Assembly: GCA_937907705.1 (NCBI GenBank)
Contig: CALCVP010000031.1
Location: 255,566 to 319,565, forward strand
Length of the DNA: 64,000 bases
Source of the DNA: an uncultured Prevotella sp.
GTDB taxonomy: Bacteria > Bacteroidota > Bacteroidia > Bacteroidales > Bacteroidaceae
Direction of reading: 5' to 3'
Below the pieces are notes generated by a model that saw nothing but the letters and a program-made list of their open reading frames with translations, made no database searches and had not been told where the DNA came from. Numbering within the stretch: the first letter of the stretch is position 1; each line of letters starts with the position of its first letter. This document shows, piece after piece, positions 44,802-53,534 of the stretch. Position numbers and translations under genes: made by a program.

Positions 44802-45862
44802 ACGCGTAGTTTGGGTTTGGGCAGATAGCGGAACAGCCACTTGAAGAGCCATGCCAACAGCACGCTGGCTACCAAATAGATGACTATGCCGCTATAAATA
44901 TAGCCACGGTAAGACATGCGGATAATGATTTCGCGGGTGATGGGATGGGCTACAAAGAGGGCAGAGCTGATGGCTCCAAACCATACACAGGCGTTAACAA
45001 CCCTTGTGGGCAGTAACTTGACAGTGGCTACAGCCCCTGTTACCACAAACAGTGGCACCCAAAGCCACGACTGAAACCAAAAGCTGCCTGCCACGACAGC
45101 CACAGCCGACACGACAGCTACCAAGGCATAGCCACTGGGCTGGAGGCATTGCCCATGGCGGGCATAGAGCACACCCGCGCCAAAAGGCAACATGCCGCCT
45201 ATGAAGTTGTAGCGTATGCGGTTCAGTGTCTCGCCGTCGGGGTCAACAGTAGGGGTGAAGATGGCTTGTGCTATCCAGCACGCGGCAATCCAGCCTGCCA
45301 CCCACCATGAGGAGCGACGATAGATGCTGATGCGGTAAACGATATAAAGTTGCAGCATCAAGCCAAAGAACCAGTAGGGACCGGGCTTGATAATGTGGTC
45401 GGGGTCGGGCAGCAGGTTGATATACATGAACAGCTGTGCCACCACACGACCTGTGGTGTAACCATGATACCCGTGTGGATGCAGATAGCTGACAAGGGCA
45501 AAGCCTATATAGCCTAAAAACATCAGACGCAGTAGCTTGGCATAGTGGAAACCTACAAACGGCAGCGTGCGCACCCTGCCGGGCGTGTGCTGCTCATACT
45601 TGTAGACCAAGCCAAAACCGCTGATAAACAGGAATACGGGCACACCATAGTGCCCAAAGAAAGAGAAAAAGTGTACAAACAGGTTGCTGTCGATAGCCAT
45701 GACCTTGCTGAGCAGCTGCTGAGGCTTGTCGGCAGTAAAGGTGTATTCGTTCTCTTTCACGGCAAAGCCCAAAAAGTGGCAGTAGTTGTGCAGGATAATG
45801 CCTAAGATGGCAATACCCCTTAGTGCCTTGGATTGGGCCATGCTTAACAGTTCTTTTTTCAT
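44798..45862 (-). CDS. Acyltransferase 3 family membrane protein (2)
   Basis: 354 residues, about ten helices. Conserved start KALRGIAILGIILHNYCHFLGF (catalytic-type His), then YGVPVFLFISGFGLVYKYEQ. Late segment VWFGAISSALFVAHPITREII. The same family as the downstream gene but clearly diverged, so the two probably acylate different positions or sugars. Its stop codon overlaps the start of the next gene by 4 bp. The upstream gene on the same strand is a phosphoethanolamine-transferase-like enzyme, which suggests a surface-glycan modification unit. Confidence 0.9.
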   Translation of the reverse strand: MKKELLSMAQSKALRGIAILGIILHNYCHFLGFAVKENEYTFTADKPQQLLSKVMAIDSNLFVHFFSFFGHYGVPVFLFISGFGLVYKYEQHTPGRVRTLPFVGFHYAKLLRLMFLGYIGFALVSYLHPHGYHGYTTGRVVAQLFMYINLLPDPDHIIKPGPYWFFGLMLQLYIVYRISIYRRSSWWVAGWIAACWIAQAIFTPTVDPDGETLNRIRYNFIGGMLPFGAGVLYARHGQCLQPSGYALVAVVSAVAVVAGSFWFQSWLWVPLFVVTGAVATVKLLPTRVVNACVWFGAISSALFVAHPITREIIIRMSYRGYIYSGIVIYLVASVLLAWLFKWLFRYLPKPKLRV

Positions 45863-45946
45863 CTTCTTGTTGTTGTTGGAGGGCTGTGGCAGAGATATGC
45901 GGTACCGGTATGGCTGCTTGCAGCAACCGGTAGATCCGTGCTGCCA

Positions 45947-47776
45947 CTACTTCTTTACATTTAATTTGTCGTAATCGGTTGTATGCTTCAGTATGCGTGG
46001 GCGATTTTCGTTGTATTGCTTGCTCAAGATATCCAGTTGAGGACGATAGTAGGGCGTCTTGATGCCGCCTAAGTAAAGCAGAGTATGGGCAAGGGCATCA
46101 GTCATATATCGCTTGTTCCTGGCAGCACGGATGGCGCGGTACACATCGGGATGGGTAGCCCTGTATTTGCGTGAACACCAAATCCAGAATGGAATGTCAA
46201 ACTCTTCGCGGGCCAGGCGAGCCGTAATCTCGGTGGAGTGCATGCGACCGTAGAAGTGGACATTGCCCTCATAACACTCTTCGCCATGGTCGGGCACATA
46301 AATAACGATAGCGTTTTGATTCTCAAAGCGGCGGATAATCTGGTCTACAATAGAGTCATTGTAGAGCACGGCGTTGTCATAGGCAGACAATACGCGCAGC
46401 TCCTTGTCGCCCAATTCGGGGCGGTGGTAGTCGTCTGCCGTAAATTTGGCTTGCTTCTTTGGAAAACGAGTGTGGTAATCTACATGCTGTCCTTTCAGAT
46501 GAAAGATGATAAGGTTGTGCTGCTTGTCTTCGTTCTTGAGCTTGTCATACTCCTCTACCAATTTGTCATCGTAGCGATACAGTTGCGTGTTTCGTGTGTC
46601 AAACTGGGCATGGCTCAGCTGTGGGTTGTTCAAGAAAAAGCCACCGCTAAAATCATAGACTGCTTCTTTGGCCTGAGGCAGAAACTGGTTGGTCAGGAAA
46701 GTAACGTGATAACCTGCCTTGCGGAATACTTCAGGAAACAGAGGATAGTCGCACCATTCGCCTTTGTCGCCTACGGCGTAGAGCGAGAAGAGGTGCTTGA
46801 ACACAAAACTGGTAAGATTCCAGGGCGCAACTACATCGGTAAACGGGGTTAACTCACCTGTTTTGGCACGGCGAGCCTGCCGTGGCGTGGTGTTGAGCGG
46901 ATAGCCATACATGCCTGCATGGTGGCGGTTGTAGCTCTCGCCGATAATCAGCACGATATTAGGACTGCGGTAACTGCAACTGTCTACCTCGATTTTATTG
47001 ATATTGGCAGTAAGCTTTGTAATCTGCTTGGCGGTCAGCTCATTGGCATAGATGCTGAACACCAGCTGGTAGACAGGCTGGTACAGTACTGCACAATGCT
47101 TCTCTGTCAACTCGTGTTCCACATCGCCTATATTGTCGTAAGACAGCAAGCGGACCATAGCCTCCTTGTTGTGCCAGCTGAAGCAGCCACAGACTATCCA
47201 TGCTATTGCAACAATCAAGCTGGCAACGGGCTTCATACAGGTGGCTTTCTTCAGGTTATAGACCATGCTGGGGAAACGTGCACTAATCCAATATTTTATC
47301 TTGGCACGGTAACGCCACACAAAATACCATGCGGCATGGACCATCAATACCAAGACTACCCAGCCTAAACGGGTGAACAGTACATCAGAGGTGAGGTATG
47401 AAGAAAGAAACTCCGAGGCTTCGCGACCATCTGTCTCGCCTACCAACAACAGCATGGTAGGCGTGATGGTAGAGCTGAATTTTACAAAACAATAGACGTC
47501 GACAATGGCCAACAGATAGGCTATTGTATAGCAGATGCGCTTCAGCCAACATCCTATGCGGGCAGGCAGCAGGCCTAACAGCAAGGCCAACAGCGTAACA
47601 TCAAAGAATAATTCAACAGGAGCCAGACTGTAAGCATGGTAGCCACGCTTGTCTGGCACTAAAGCATAAGTTACTACCAGGCCTAAAACATACATGAAAA
47701 CAATAAATGCACCTTGGCCTTTCAGCAACTTCCAAAGGCTTGTGAGCAACCTCTTGGGAAAACTTAAAAACTTCAT
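45947..47776 (-). CDS. Phosphoethanolamine transferase-like sulfatase-fold protein
   Basis: 609 residues. Five N-terminal membrane helices (about 20-200) precede a periplasmic alkaline-phosphatase/sulfatase-fold domain. The metal-centre motif is NIVLIIGESYNRHHAGMYGYP, with E280 and S281 where EptA-type enzymes usually have Glu-Thr. Other motifs are FHLKGQHVDYHTRFP, YDNAVLYNDSIVD and VPDHGEECYEG with the metal-binding Asp-His. Such enzymes move phosphoethanolamine from phosphatidylethanolamine to lipid A, core sugars or other glycans. Serine as nucleophile would be a departure from the textbook Thr. First gene of the leftward cluster, with a -7 element at 47863-47870. Confidence 0.85.
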   Translation of the reverse strand: MKFLSFPKRLLTSLWKLLKGQGAFIVFMYVLGLVVTYALVPDKRGYHAYSLAPVELFFDVTLLALLLGLLPARIGCWLKRICYTIAYLLAIVDVYCFVKFSSTITPTMLLLVGETDGREASEFLSSYLTSDVLFTRLGWVVLVLMVHAAWYFVWRYRAKIKYWISARFPSMVYNLKKATCMKPVASLIVAIAWIVCGCFSWHNKEAMVRLLSYDNIGDVEHELTEKHCAVLYQPVYQLVFSIYANELTAKQITKLTANINKIEVDSCSYRSPNIVLIIGESYNRHHAGMYGYPLNTTPRQARRAKTGELTPFTDVVAPWNLTSFVFKHLFSLYAVGDKGEWCDYPLFPEVFRKAGYHVTFLTNQFLPQAKEAVYDFSGGFFLNNPQLSHAQFDTRNTQLYRYDDKLVEEYDKLKNEDKQHNLIIFHLKGQHVDYHTRFPKKQAKFTADDYHRPELGDKELRVLSAYDNAVLYNDSIVDQIIRRFENQNAIVIYVPDHGEECYEGNVHFYGRMHSTEITARLAREEFDIPFWIWCSRKYRATHPDVYRAIRAARNKRYMTDALAHTLLYLGGIKTPYYRPQLDILSKQYNENRPRILKHTTDYDKLNVKK

Positions 47777-47862
47777 TATTACGTAATTACTTATTTGAAG
47801 GCGCCCCTGTCTACGGATGATTTGCTACAACTATGGCGCGACAAGAACACCGAAAATGTGTG

Positions 47863-47870
47863 CAAATTTA
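47863..47870 (-). promoter_or_regulatory. -7 element of the leftward envelope cluster
   Basis: Reverse strand TAAATTTG matches TAnnTTTG, 87 bp before the transferase start. No clear -33. Confidence 0.45.
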
Positions 47871-48142
47871 CATCTTTTTATTATAATAAAGTATAAACAC
47901 TATGAAATTTATTGCGAATTGAACTCCAATCATTGTTGAAACGTGCAGCTGGCAATGATAAAACAGGGTGTCATGCGCGTTTGGAAGTGGTGGCGATTGC
48001 ACTGAAGTCCGATATTCTCCGCTATTCTTACTCCACTGTATAAAGTGGAATGGAAATGCACGATGGGCGCTTTTAGTGTTAAATAAATATAAATTATATA
48101 CACTGCAATAACTTGATTGTTATATAGTTAATAGAAAAAGAC

Positions 48143-48150
48143 TACCTTTG
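48143..48150 (+). promoter_or_regulatory. -7 element of the rplM-rpsI transcript
   Basis: TACCTTTG matches TAnnTTTG; about 145 bp before the rplM start, leaving a long leader. Confidence 0.6.
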
Positions 48151-48156
48151 CAGTCC

Positions 48157-48294
48157 GATTATTTAGGGGATAACTCTTAGAACCCCACGAACGGAGTGTT
48201 AATAGTTGTGCTTTGGCCGAGCCCGACGGTTAGTGAATCGCCGTTCAAAGATGAGTTAAAAACGTTTTTTTAGTAGTAAATTTTAAAAATTAAA
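48157..48294 (+). promoter_or_regulatory. Candidate ribosomal-protein leader RNA of rplM
   Basis: The leader folds: GGGG (about 48166) with CCCC (about 48183); GAACGG (about 48189) with CCGTTC (about 48241); and GGCcgaGCC inside the second stem. A structured leader of this kind before rplM would suit autoregulation by L13. No Rfam match can be claimed. Confidence 0.45.
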
Positions 48295-48756
48295 ATGAAC
48301 ACTTTAAGTTACAAGACTATTTCCGCTAACAAGGAAACAGCAAAGAAGGAGTGGGTTGTTATCGATGCAACAGACCAAGTTATTGGTCGTCTCTGCTCTA
48401 AGGTTGCCAAGATTATCCGCGGAAAGTACAAACCAAACTTCACACCTAACGTAGACTGTGGCGATAACGTAATCATTATCAATGCAGCAAAAGCAGTATT
48501 CACAGGTAAGAAAGAGACAGACAAGGTTTATACTCGCTATACTGGTTATCCAGGTGGACAGCGCTTTAATACTCCTGCCGAGCTTCGCAAGCGCGAGGAC
48601 GGTATGGACAAGATTATCCGTCACGCTGTAAAGGGCATGCTGCCTAAAGGCCGTCTGGGACGCCAATTAATTGATAACCTCTATGTTTTCAACGGAACAG
48701 AGCACGACAAGCAAGCTCAGTCTCCGAAAGCAATTGATATTAACCAGTATAAATAA
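48295..48756 (+). CDS. rplM: 50S ribosomal protein L13
   Basis: 153 residues, full length for L13. Conserved text: VVIDATDQVIGRLCSKVAKIIRGKYKPNFTPNVDCGDNVIIINA, YTRYTGYPGG and HAVKGMLPKGRLGRQLIDNLYVF. L13 binds 23S rRNA early in 50S assembly. Followed after 11 bp by rpsI, the usual pair. A long structured leader precedes it. Confidence 0.98.
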   Translation: MNTLSYKTISANKETAKKEWVVIDATDQVIGRLCSKVAKIIRGKYKPNFTPNVDCGDNVIIINAAKAVFTGKKETDKVYTRYTGYPGGQRFNTPAELRKREDGMDKIIRHAVKGMLPKGRLGRQLIDNLYVFNGTEHDKQAQSPKAIDINQYK

Positions 48757-48767
48757 ATTACGCAATA

Positions 48768-49154
48768 ATGGAAGTAGTTAATGCAATAGGTCGCCGTAAA
48801 AGTGCTGTCGCACGCGTTTATCTTAGCGAGGGTACAGGCAAAATCACTATAAACAAGAAAGACATTACAGAATATTTCCCATCTGCAATCCTTCAGTATG
48901 TTGTTAAGCAGCCTCTTCAGGCACTTGAAGCAGCAGAAAAATATGACATCAAGGCTAACCTCGACGGTGGCGGTTTTACAGGTCAGAGCCAAGCTCTTCG
49001 CCTTGCTATTGCCCGCGCACTCGTAAAGGTTAATGCAGAGGACAAGAAAGCTCTCAAGGATCACGGCTTCCTTACTCGTGATTCTCGTGAGGTTGAGCGT
49101 AAGAAGCCAGGACGTCCAAAGGCTCGTCGTCGCTTCCAGTTCAGCAAGCGTTAA
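48768..49154 (+). CDS. rpsI: 30S ribosomal protein S9
   Basis: 128 residues. Conserved N-terminus AIGRRKSAVARVYLSEGTGKITINKK, then GGGFTGQSQALRLAIARALVK, and the C-terminal tail KKPGRPKARRRFQFSKR, which reaches the P-site tRNA; the family's terminal Lys-Arg is present. Co-transcribed with rplM 11 bp upstream. Confidence 0.98.
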   Translation: MEVVNAIGRRKSAVARVYLSEGTGKITINKKDITEYFPSAILQYVVKQPLQALEAAEKYDIKANLDGGGFTGQSQALRLAIARALVKVNAEDKKALKDHGFLTRDSREVERKKPGRPKARRRFQFSKR

Positions 49155-49346
49155 TGTCGCTCTTGTGGGCACTCATGGTTCTGTCGTATGCCAATTGTAT
49201 CGGGATTGGGAACAGACAGTGTGAGTACTCACAGCCACTGTTTAGCATCTAAACCGGTAAGACCCGGTCCAAAGGCTGGTTACCTGTCGGTTGGTTCTAA
49301 CAAAACTAAAAAAGAAAGTAAACAAAACAATTTAAAACAAAAGACA
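49155..49346 (+). promoter_or_regulatory. Candidate structured leader of rpsB
   Basis: 192 bp between rpsI and rpsB with pairing potential: ACAGTG/CACTGT around GTGAGTACTCAC (about 49216-49242) and ACCGG/CCGGT (about 49254-49270). The frame can be read back to 49188, but the S2 protein starts at 49347. Possible S2 autoregulation site. Confidence 0.4.
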
Positions 49347-50183
49347 ATGTCAAGAACAAATTTTGATATGTTATTGGAGGCTGGCTGCCACTTTGGCCAC
49401 CTCAAACGTAAATGGAATCCAGCAATGGCTCCTTATATCTTCATGGAGCGCAATGGTATCCATATCATCGACCTTCACAAGACTGTTGCTAAAATCGACG
49501 AGGCAGCAGAGGCTTTGAAGCAGATTGCCAAGTCAGGAAAGAAAATCCTGTTCGTTGCTACTAAAAAACAAGCTAAAGATGTAGTTGCTGAAAAGGCAGC
49601 TTCTGTTAATATGCCATACGTAATTGAGCGCTGGCCAGGTGGTATGCTCACCAACTTCCCTACTATCCGCAAGGCTGTAAAGAAGATGGCTAACATCGAC
49701 AAGCTCATGAACGACGGTACTTACTCTAACCTCTCTAAGCGCGAAATTCTCCAGATTTCACGTCAGCGCGCTAAGCTCGAGAAGAACCTCGGTTCTATCG
49801 CCGACCTTACTCGCCTGCCTTCTGCTCTCTTCGTAGTAGACGTAATGAAAGAGGCTATCGCAGTAAAAGAGGCTAACCGCCTTGGTATTCCAGTATTCGC
49901 TATCGTTGATACCAACTCTAATCCTAACAACGTTGACTTCATGATTCCAGCTAATGATGACGCTAAAGACAGCATCGAGGTTATCTTGAACGCTTGCTGT
50001 GGCGCTATCGCTGAAGGTCTTGAGGAGCGCAAGGTTGAAAAGGCTGACGAGAAGGCTGCCAAAGAGCAGGCTGAAGCTGCTGAGGACAAACCAAAGCGTA
50101 CTGCTGCCCGCAAGGCTCGTAAAGATGCTCCTAAGGCAGAAAAAGCTGAAGAAGCTGCAACAGAAGCTCCCGCAGAGGCTTAA
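49347..50183 (+). CDS. rpsB: 30S ribosomal protein S2
   Basis: 278 residues from the ATG at 49347 (MSRTNFDMLLEAGCHFGH, the standard S2 start; upstream in-frame codons are not conserved S2 sequence). Conserved: KRKWNPAMAPYIFMERNGIHIIDLHKT, FVATKKQAKDVV, ERWPGGMLTNFPTI, NRLGIPVFAIVDTNSNPNNVDFMIPANDDA. The last 50 residues are an Ala/Lys/Glu-rich tail (KADEKAAKEQAEAAEDKPKR), an extension common in Bacteroidetes. Followed by tsf, the conserved partner. Confidence 0.98.
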   Translation: MSRTNFDMLLEAGCHFGHLKRKWNPAMAPYIFMERNGIHIIDLHKTVAKIDEAAEALKQIAKSGKKILFVATKKQAKDVVAEKAASVNMPYVIERWPGGMLTNFPTIRKAVKKMANIDKLMNDGTYSNLSKREILQISRQRAKLEKNLGSIADLTRLPSALFVVDVMKEAIAVKEANRLGIPVFAIVDTNSNPNNVDFMIPANDDAKDSIEVILNACCGAIAEGLEERKVEKADEKAAKEQAEAAEDKPKRTAARKARKDAPKAEKAEEAATEAPAEA

Positions 50184-50216
50184 TTGACGGCTCAATACCG
50201 TTGACATATATTAGAT

Positions 50217-50314
50217 GGGGAAGTTAAAGGAACTGTCGTTTGGCTGGCAGGGGAGGGTCTTCGGACTCTGCTTCCCTTGGCTACTGACTCCTTTAACTTC
50301 CTTATTGCTTTTTT
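50217..50314 (+). promoter_or_regulatory. Large branched hairpin between rpsB and tsf
   Basis: GGAAGTTAAAGGA (50219-50231) pairs perfectly with 50289-50301. An inner stem has a TTCG tetraloop (GGTC-TTCG-GACT). A T-rich stretch follows (50309-50314). It can act as a terminator or attenuator between rpsB and tsf, or as a tsf leader. Confidence 0.65.
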
Positions 50315-50362
50315 ATACAGATACTATTTTTTATTAATTAATCAAGAAATTTATACATCATT

Positions 50363-51352
50363 ATGGCTGTATCTATAGCTGACATACAGAAAATCCGCAA
50401 AATGACCGGTGCAGGTCTTGCAGATTGTAAGAAAGCCCTCACCGAAACTGACGGTGACTTCGAAAAGGCAGTTGAAATCATCCGCGAAAAGGGACAGGCT
50501 ATTGCTGCTAAGCGTAGCGACCGCGAAACTTCTAATGGTTGTGTACTCGTAAAGGCTGAGAATGGCTTTGCTGCCATGATTGCCCTCAAGTGCGAAACAG
50601 ACTTCGTGGCTAACGGTAAAGACTTTATTGCCCTTACACAGAGCATCCTCGATGCTGCCATTGCCGCTAAAGCCAAGACCTTGGATGAGGTAAAGGCTTT
50701 GCCTCTCAATGGCAAGACTGTTCAGGACGAAGTAATCGCTCGCTCTGGTATTACCGGTGAGAAGACAGAGTTGGATGGCTATCTCTATCTTGAGGGTGAG
50801 AACATCTCTGTTTATGACCACATGAACAAGCACCTCCTTTGCACCATGGTTCAGACCAACAAACCTGCTGAAGAGCAGGCTCACGCTATCGCTATGCAGG
50901 TAGCTGCCATGAACCCTGTAGCTCTTAACGAAGAAAGCGTTCCTCAGGAAGTGAAAGACACTGAGCTGAAAGTGGCTATCGAGAAGACTAAGGAAGAGCA
51001 AATCAACAAGGCTGTAGAGGCTGCTCTCAAGAAGGCTGGCTTCAACCTTTACATTGCTGAAAATGAGGAGCACATTGCTGAAGGCATCGCTAAAGGCAAT
51101 ATCACTGAGGCTCAGGCTGAAGAAATCCGCAAGATCAAGAAGGAAGTTGCTGAGCAGAAGGCCGCCAATATGCCTGAGCAGATGGTACAAAACATCGCCA
51201 AGGGTCGTATGAACAAGTTCTTCAAGGAGTCTTGTCTCTTGAATCAGGAGTTCATTCAGGATTCCAAGATGAGTGTTGCCGACTACCTCAAAGCTACCGA
51301 CAAGGAGCTTACCGTAGTAGCTTTCAAACGCTACACTCTTCGTGCTGAGTAA
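50363..51352 (+). CDS. tsf: Elongation factor Ts
   Basis: 329 residues. N-terminal UBA-like domain with IRKMTGAGLADCKKALTETDGD, then KCETDFVANGKDF, the core that displaces GDP from EF-Tu. A dimerisation part follows (MAAMNPVALNEESVPQEV, MPEQMVQNIAKGRMNKFFKESCLLNQEF). It lies 180 bp after rpsB behind a large hairpin. Terminator at 51431-51470. Confidence 0.98.
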   Translation: MAVSIADIQKIRKMTGAGLADCKKALTETDGDFEKAVEIIREKGQAIAAKRSDRETSNGCVLVKAENGFAAMIALKCETDFVANGKDFIALTQSILDAAIAAKAKTLDEVKALPLNGKTVQDEVIARSGITGEKTELDGYLYLEGENISVYDHMNKHLLCTMVQTNKPAEEQAHAIAMQVAAMNPVALNEESVPQEVKDTELKVAIEKTKEEQINKAVEAALKKAGFNLYIAENEEHIAEGIAKGNITEAQAEEIRKIKKEVAEQKAANMPEQMVQNIAKGRMNKFFKESCLLNQEFIQDSKMSVADYLKATDKELTVVAFKRYTLRAE

Positions 51353-51430
51353 TCAGCGGAAAAGCAAACGGGGCATGACTTGTTGTTAACCTCGTGTAGA
51401 TAACGATACAATACGTTAATCTATATATCA

Positions 51431-51470
51431 AAGTGTCTGTCAATTAGTTTGACAGGCACTTTTCGCTTTT
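51431..51470 (+). terminator. Terminator of tsf
   Basis: 13-bp stem, 51431-51443 (AAGTGTCTGTCAA) with 51449-51461, one G-U pair, then TTTTCGCTTTTT. Confidence 0.85.
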
Positions 51471-51484
51471 TATCGGCAGGCACT

Positions 51485-51516
51485 TTTGTCCTTTTCCTTA
51501 CTTTTTCTTATTTTTG
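51485..51516 (+). promoter_or_regulatory. Consensus promoter of the TPR regulator
   Basis: TTTG (51485-51488), 20-bp spacer, TATTTTTG (51509-51516). Transcription would start near 51523, so the reading frame before that cannot be translated. Confidence 0.75.
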
Positions 51517-51563
51517 CACCTATGAATAGTGGTTTAGCGAGATTGTGGGGCAGAGTGATAGGT

Positions 51564-53306
51564 ATGAAGCTGCTGTTATGGGTTGGCTTTGTGCTTGCGG
51601 TGCTTACTTTGGCATCGTGTTCTTACAGCTATCGCAATATGTCCCAAATCAAGAAGGCAGACAGTTTGTCTTCCTGCGATGGCAACCGGGCATTGGCTTA
51701 TATTGACAGCTTGCGGTGTCATGAACGGCTTTCTGTGGCAGACAGTCAGCTACTGTGGACCATCAAGAGTTTGATACGCATGGAGCAGGGCAACAAGTTT
51801 ACGGCTTACGACACGCTCAATATTATAAAACAAAATGTAGAAGACAACTTGCAGGGCAACGACCGCATGTATGGTCTCTTCTGGATAGCAAAGGTAGAGA
51901 TGCAATTGGGCTATTCGCCCGAAGCCTTGCAGACCTTTGATGATGCTGCTCATGCGGTAGATTCCACTGCTGCCAATTGCGATTTTGAGCTATTGGCGCG
52001 TGTGTATGGGCAGCGGGCATGGCTCATGTTGCAGCAACAGCTTCCGCAATTGGCTTTACGTGAGGCTCGTCAGGCTGAGGGTTATGCATGGAAAGCCAAA
52101 GATGCCTTTGATGCTATCGTGTACCGTGAAGTACAGGCTTATGCGTATGAAGATATGAACAAACCTGATTCTGCCATATTTTTATCTCGGCAGAATATAA
52201 ATCTTTTCACTAAATATGGTTTTTCAAAAGATGCAGCAATAACGAAGGGTACTTTATTTACAGATTTAGTAAAAACAAAGCAGTATACAGAAGCTCATAA
52301 AGTTATGCAAGATTATGAGTCTAAGTCAGGATACTTTGATGCAGATGGTAATATAGAGGGGAGTAAAATAGATTACTATTATGATAAAGGTCTTTATTTC
52401 AAACAAATAGGGAAGTTAGATTCCGCAGCACATTATTTTTATAAGTTTATAACTCCCAAAAGCTTTCTTCCTACTTTGTCTAAAGTCTATAATGGACTGT
52501 ATCAGATATACAAAATAAAGAATGAGAAAGATTCGGTGGTAAAGTATGCAGTATTGTCAAAAAATACCGCAGATTCTGCTTATGCATCAATGTCTACTGA
52601 AAAGTTGATACAAATGTATACATTATATAATTATAATAATGCGCAAAAGCAAATAAATTATGAAAAGGAGCAAGTACAGCAGATAAGATGGAACGCAATA
52701 ATGGTATGTTTAGTTTTGTCATTGCTGCTTGCTTTAGCTATTGCATTGTTTTATCGGAGAAATATAACGGTACAATCTCTTTTGCGAAATTTGAGTGAAC
52801 GCCATTTGCTGGCAATGCAGAAAATGGAAATGTTGGATAAACGTAAAAAAGAACTTGATGCACTTTTGAAGTTAAAAGACGAAGAGTTGAAAGAATCTAT
52901 CCAGCATAAATCTGAAGAGATAGCGTTGTTGCAGCAAAAGATAAGCACATACGAAGCAAATGCTGTTATAAATGATGACGAACAACTGCTGACAGCAAGT
53001 ATAGTCAAGAAATTTCATCAATTGGCTAAAAACAACCAGAAACCAAATTTGGCTGAATGGGCAGAGTTGAAGCTGTTTGTAAATGAACAAATACCTACTT
53101 TAGCTGCTCGCCAAGACATGTTTAGCAATAGTGAATACGAAATTTGTCTGTTGGTTCGCATTATGTTCAGACCTTCCGAAATAGCAACATTAACTGGTCG
53201 CAAACCTTCAGATGTATCAACGATGCGAACTCGTATGCTGTATAAAGTAACAGGGCAAAAGGGAAGCTCTAAGGATTTTGATGTTTTTATTCGCCATTTT
53301 AAATAG
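51564..53306 (+). CDS. TPR membrane regulator with C-terminal HTH
   Basis: 580 residues from the ATG at 51564, chosen because the promoter ends at 51516 and this start gives a lipoprotein-like signal (MKLLLWVGFVLAVLTLASC). Order: TPR-type helices (about 40-370), membrane helix (MVCLVLSLLLALAIALFYRR, about 400-420), coiled coil (about 425-485), and a C-terminal helix-turn-helix-like end (FRPSEIATLTGRKPSDVSTMRTRMLYKVTG). Such one-component TPR-TM-HTH proteins are known beside Bacteroidales peptide and polysaccharide loci. The layout would place the TPR sensor in the periplasm and the HTH in the cytoplasm. From about 52150 the DNA turns AT-rich compared with the first third. Control of the peptide locus downstream is inferred. 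Confidence 0.8.
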   Translation: MKLLLWVGFVLAVLTLASCSYSYRNMSQIKKADSLSSCDGNRALAYIDSLRCHERLSVADSQLLWTIKSLIRMEQGNKFTAYDTLNIIKQNVEDNLQGNDRMYGLFWIAKVEMQLGYSPEALQTFDDAAHAVDSTAANCDFELLARVYGQRAWLMLQQQLPQLALREARQAEGYAWKAKDAFDAIVYREVQAYAYEDMNKPDSAIFLSRQNINLFTKYGFSKDAAITKGTLFTDLVKTKQYTEAHKVMQDYESKSGYFDADGNIEGSKIDYYYDKGLYFKQIGKLDSAAHYFYKFITPKSFLPTLSKVYNGLYQIYKIKNEKDSVVKYAVLSKNTADSAYASMSTEKLIQMYTLYNYNNAQKQINYEKEQVQQIRWNAIMVCLVLSLLLALAIALFYRRNITVQSLLRNLSERHLLAMQKMEMLDKRKKELDALLKLKDEELKESIQHKSEEIALLQQKISTYEANAVINDDEQLLTASIVKKFHQLAKNNQKPNLAEWAELKLFVNEQIPTLAARQDMFSNSEYEICLLVRIMFRPSEIATLTGRKPSDVSTMRTRMLYKVTGQKGSSKDFDVFIRHFK

Positions 53307-53460
53307 AATAATTTTATATTTTTTAATCTGTTGGTGGAGTCAAATAGCAATATATTAGCTCATTTAATTCTGCCAGCGGGTGTCTTTTATCGGCTCTATT
53401 TTATTTCGCTAATAGATAAATAGTTTATTTATACCGTTTTTTGTTGTCTAAATTTATATA

Positions 53461-53478
53461 TTGTGAAGTTTTTGCGAA
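53461..53478. repeat. 18-bp direct repeat, copy 1
   Basis: TTGTGAAGTTTTTGCGAA, identical to 54067-54084. It ends 8 bp before the -33 element of the small secreted protein gene. Likely a regulator binding site. Confidence 0.7.
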
Positions 53479-53486
53479 TAAATTAA

Positions 53487-53518
53487 TCTGCATAGTTTCG
53501 TAAACTAATCTATTTTTG
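53487..53518 (+). promoter_or_regulatory. Promoter of the small secreted protein gene
   Basis: TCTG-N20-TATTTTTG; the -7 element (53511-53518) is perfect, the -33 is one base off consensus. Confidence 0.6.
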
Positions 53519-53534
53519 CGAAAAATAAATTACA

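Larger units (their letters stand above)
47777..48294. other. Divergent intergenic region upstream of rplM
   Basis: 518 bp between the leftward transferase gene and rplM. It holds a leftward -7 element (47863-47870), the rplM promoter (48143-48150) and a structured rplM leader (48157-48294). The first part of the gap, 47880-48120, is AT-rich and otherwise featureless. Confidence 0.6.

Noticed and set aside
51486..51563. Upstream start of the TPR regulator
   Set aside because: The consensus promoter spans 51485-51516, so these codons are at or before the transcription start.
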